From: Paulownia fortunei
Taxonomy: Eukaryota > Streptophyta > Magnoliopsida > Lamiales > Paulowniaceae
DNA length: 64,000 bases
Direction of reading: 5' to 3'
Assembly (NCBI GenBank): GCA_019321725.1
Contig: CM033115.1
Span: forward strand, 14,146,673 to 14,210,672
Part shown: positions 60,371 through 64,000 of the stretch, piece by piece
Layout: the number at the start of each line of letters is the position of its first letter
Numbering within the stretch: position 1 is the first letter of the stretch
Notes under the pieces: generated by a model
Seen by the model: only the letters and a program-made list of their open reading frames with translations
What the model was told of the DNA's origin: nothing
Database searches by the model: none
Made by a program: the position numbers and the translations under genes

Positions 60371-63136
60371 TTCCCCTGTGAGCTGTGGTGTTTTTTTAAC
60401 CTATCTGATGGGCTTACGACCACAAATTAACAGTTTTTGGAATTGAGATAAAGCACAAGCTTTGAAAAACAATAATTTTCTCACTGATATAATAAATTGT
60501 TCCAATGATTAAATTTCTAAGAAAACAAATATCATCAAAAATCAAGAAAGTAAAGGATTAATTCCTTTCTTCATAGGTAGATTACATCTAAAGGCTTAAT
60601 TATAAATAATCCCCTATTGTTTGTTGAATTACATCTACACCCCCTAATATTTGGCCATATCAAGAAACCCTAACGGAATGACAAAATGACAAACTTAAAA
60701 TAATCAAAAATAAAAATATTTTGTACAAAGTAATTGGACTTTTCTTATCCCCTAACCATCCACGGGGGCTATGTAATATTTTAATATTAGCATGGGCCTT
60801 AATGTAATATATCAAAATATATTTTTTGACCTTTTTGCCCTTATCTCTGAAGTAACGTTGGTGGTACTTTGAGGTTTTTTTATGTGACTATATGTAGGAG
60901 TAATTGGAAATATTCATATACCATAAGTAGTGTATTGATAACAAATAGGGAGGTCTATATAATATTTATATCATAAAAGGGTTTTCTTTGTTTTTTTTTT
61001 TTTTGGCAATATATGGATGATATGATTTTTTTTAGCTGTATTTGTACACAATGTTGGTCTTTTTAAAAAGTTAAACCTTTCTCTTTGTCCAAATTGCATA
61101 ACTCTAATTTTACTCCATTTATTTATTTTTTAATTTTATATTAAAATTTCTATCCAATTTGAATATCCTCTTGTAAAGTTCCATTACATGATGCCTTGTC
61201 GCCACCTCTCATTTTCCTTCGGCAATTTCTACTTATATAAATCCTTTTAAGCGCAATCACAGTAGGGGTGTTTGTCATTTGGTTAACCAACATGAACCAA
61301 CATGAATTTGAAAATTTGGTGCGAACCGAACTTAAAAAAAAAAAAAATAGACAAAAGATTCGATTTAGTGTTTAGGATTGATTTTTGAGAAAAGTTTTAA
61401 TTTGATTTTATTTTCTAAGATCTGTTAATAATTCCAAAGAAATTAAATATTTTTAAATATTTCTTTAGTTGATTGTTATTTAACTTAATTTGTTGACTAT
61501 TGCCCATAAACATTACTCTTTCAAATAATTAATATTTAATCACCATTATCATCTAATAGTTATAGTTAATTCCTCTAACATCCATATTTAGGCATGTGGT
61601 TTCATTATTGTAGTGCATTTAGTCATTTTTCTTATAATTTAGCCCACCAACAGTACTAAAAGAAGTACTCTAGGACGAAGACATGTAATATTGTGAGAAA
61701 ATGCTGGAAATTATGGAGTGAATATAAGAAGGTATTAAAATTTGGTATGGGTGTATATTTTGGAGTTGTAAATTTGTGAAAATTTCCGTGAAAATTTTGA
61801 AGATATCCAAAATTTCAATTTTGATTTAGAAAAAATATGGAAATATATAGAAATAGTTCAATATTTTAACGATAACACTTAATATTTCTAATTAACAAAA
61901 ATATGCATATTTTCAAACTAAAATAATTGTATATATAATTTTTATAGTGAGTTTTACTAAATAATATGAATAAAAGTATATTGTGCCCACTTAAAAAATA
62001 ATAAAGATAATTATAATTTGGTGGATAAGTAATTACTAAATCTTAAAAATATATAATTAAAGAAAGCGCATACAAAATTGATGAAATCTATCGAAACCAC
62101 ATGAAGTTTCTATGAGGATCAAATCACTATGACTACTCTCTCTTCTACCTCCATTTTCATATTGCCATTAGAATAGTTAGATGTTGACAATAATCAACAA
62201 ATGATATTGAATACTAGTTGTACTGAAAATAGGCAGAAACATGATGATACAGTTAGCATTACATCTTGCACTTATGTCCTAAATTTAATACATATATAAA
62301 TTTTAAAATATCTCGAAATATAGGCTCTATTTCTTTAAATGAAATTATTATTCATAACATTACCTTCGAACTTTAAGTATTATTTTTCTAACATTATCTT
62401 AGAACTTAAATTAGTTGTAATTATGTAAATTGAAAAATCTTTTATTAGATTATTTTCATCATTATTTCATTAATAAGTTAGAAGTATTATTATTTTATAA
62501 AATTATCATGTATTATATATTTTGAATATAGAAAATGATAATATTAAGTTTTTTTTCTTTTTTTGGAAATTTTAAATTTTGTTGAAATTTTAAAAAATCT
62601 GATTTTCATTGAAATTTCAAGAAAGTTGGACAATATTCCAAAATTTCAATGTACATCTGCAAAACTAAATAGCAAGTTGAATTTTGTTTTGGATGGTTAG
62701 GAAATACGAAATTTCAATCAAAATTTTGTCATTTCAATAGAAATATAATAACATGATATTTACATATATATATATATATATAATAAATTTGCATGGCTAT
62801 AAACGGTCACATTAAAAAATGAACTGACACCTCCTTATGGTTTTGGTAAATTACAATTACCACCCTATGATTGTGAAAGAGGCTACAACTTAAGCCTAAA
62901 GAGCAGTTTCATCCATGAAAATTGATAAAACAATTAGCAAAAAATACTTTATGTGTTTGGAAGGGTGTTTTTGAAAAATTGCCCGAGATTTTAGTTGATG
63001 TCAACCGAAAATCCTAATGGTGACTAATGTATAAATGTTTGATGTGATTTTTCCAACAGTAGGAAGATATTTGTAATTAGGTCAAATCTCAGTTAGTGTA
63101 GGTATAATTTACCCTTTCTTTCTTCATTTTTTTTGA

Positions 63137-63169
63137 GGGGAGGGGGGGGGGGGGTGGGGGGGGGGGGGG
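63137..63169 (+). repeat. poly-G tract
   Basis: G4, A, G13, T, G14 with no other interruption. The aligned places in copies 1 (about 24150) and 3 (about 54110-54190) have only short G runs, so it expanded in this copy. It could form a G-quadruplex, or the length could be a sequencing estimate. Confidence 0.85.
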
Positions 63170-64000
63170 CAAAGAGGGATGGAAGTTATCTCAAATCAAT
63201 CCTCCCGACAATAGGCCTCGAGTAGATAGATAAAATTGATACTCTCAATCTTGAGCTCGAGAATAATCTGATTAATCTCTCAGGGTTCAACAACCGTGAA
63301 GTCCAAGCAAATGACTGTAAGAATTTGCTTTGATATTTTTTTTTTGGTTTTTCAATCCGAAACCTACAAAAGTCCTGCCTCATTGAAAATATTAAGTTCT
63401 ACCGTTTGGTGAGGATATAATTTAGACTGCATAATCTATAATACTAATGAGAATGTGATCCAAATTACAAATATTCAGTTCTAGCAAGTTTGTCTTTTTA
63501 CTTTTGTTATTGCTATCTTATTCGGATACTATCATGTAAAACGTATATGGTTTGGATAATCTAATGCTTAGGAGAATATAGTCGAAATAAGAATTATTCA
63601 GTTCTAATGCTGAAGAGATTTCAATCTAGAATGAATATACTTTAATGCTAACAAGAATTTGGTCTAAATTATGAATATTTAGCTCAAACGAGCTGTCATC
63701 AACATATATATATATATATTTACATTGTAAAATGTATATTAGTTCTTGTAATCTAATGCTAAGGATAATATAGGCTACATTACAATTTTTCTATTCCAAT
63801 GCTAGTGACAGTATAATCTAGATGGATACACATTAATAGCAATTACGAGAGTATTGCCCAAATTACGTATATTTAGTTCTAATGAGTTGTCATCACCACA
63901 TATGTGTTTATATTTGCCAATTGAATAACAATTAAAAATTGCTTTTTGGTTTAGTGAAAATCAAATTATTCCGAAATGTGTAATCATTTTGTGTTAATAT

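Larger units (their letters stand above)
57388..64000. repeat. segmental repeat, copy 4
   Basis: Runs from FKBP intron 2 (57388) to the window edge in the same order as copy 1, with a deletion between FKBP exon 2 and intron 1 and one rather than two units of the 1.7-kb tandem block. It continues beyond the window. Confidence 0.75.

Noticed and set aside
1..64000. tRNA, rRNA, CRISPR arrays
   Set aside because: No A-box/B-box pairs with a plausible cloverleaf, no rRNA-like blocks and no regularly spaced short repeats of CRISPR type were seen; a tRNA could still be missed by eye.

Overview
The window reads as nuclear DNA of a eudicot plant. It is strongly AT-rich, genes are split by introns with GT/AG borders, and the recognisable products are an S-domain receptor kinase, a chloroplast-lumen FKBP immunophilin, M-gamma-like MADS-box relics and Ty3/gypsy elements of the Tat and Athila type. 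The species cannot be fixed from what is visible. All homologies below come from reading the sequence; no search was run.

Layout. 1-3.1 kb: 5' part of a G-type lectin S-receptor-like kinase on the minus strand, three exons in frame up to the kinase P-loop, then nothing recognisable to the window edge. 3.1-7.9 kb: AT-rich spacer with a candidate 42-codon small gene and a long fold-back element. 7.9-8.4 kb: intact single-exon gene for a small protein with an N-myristoylation-type start. 9.8-16.1 kb: seven-exon FKBP16-3-like gene (minus), well conserved but with a one-base deletion in exon 2. 13.9-30 kb, 35.2-35.6 kb and 52.7-64 kb: diverged copies of one large segment that starts inside the FKBP gene and runs outward through a type I MADS-box pseudogene and several kilobases of non-coding repeat. 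30-35 kb: AT-rich, decayed tandem repeats without coding signal. 36.3-52.7 kb: a nest of decayed LTR retrotransposons (a Tat-type element on plus, an Athila-like element on minus, a second Tat-type element on minus), which appears to split one segment copy.

The most notable structure is the MADS-box locus. In three of its copies the gene or its 5' half stands head to head with an inverted copy of itself, forming inverted repeats of up to about 1.5 kb per arm; all copies carry stops or frameshifts. If transcribed through, they would give long hairpin RNA. A second point of interest is the FKBP16-3 frameshift: a partial copy of the same exon 43 kb away still has the five-base run that the main gene has reduced to four, so the ancestral frame can be read inside the window.

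Only two genes look potentially complete and working here: the small myristoylation-type gene, and the FKBP gene if its frameshift is a sequence error. The receptor kinase is cut or continues off the left edge. Everything else is repeat, pseudogene or transposon.
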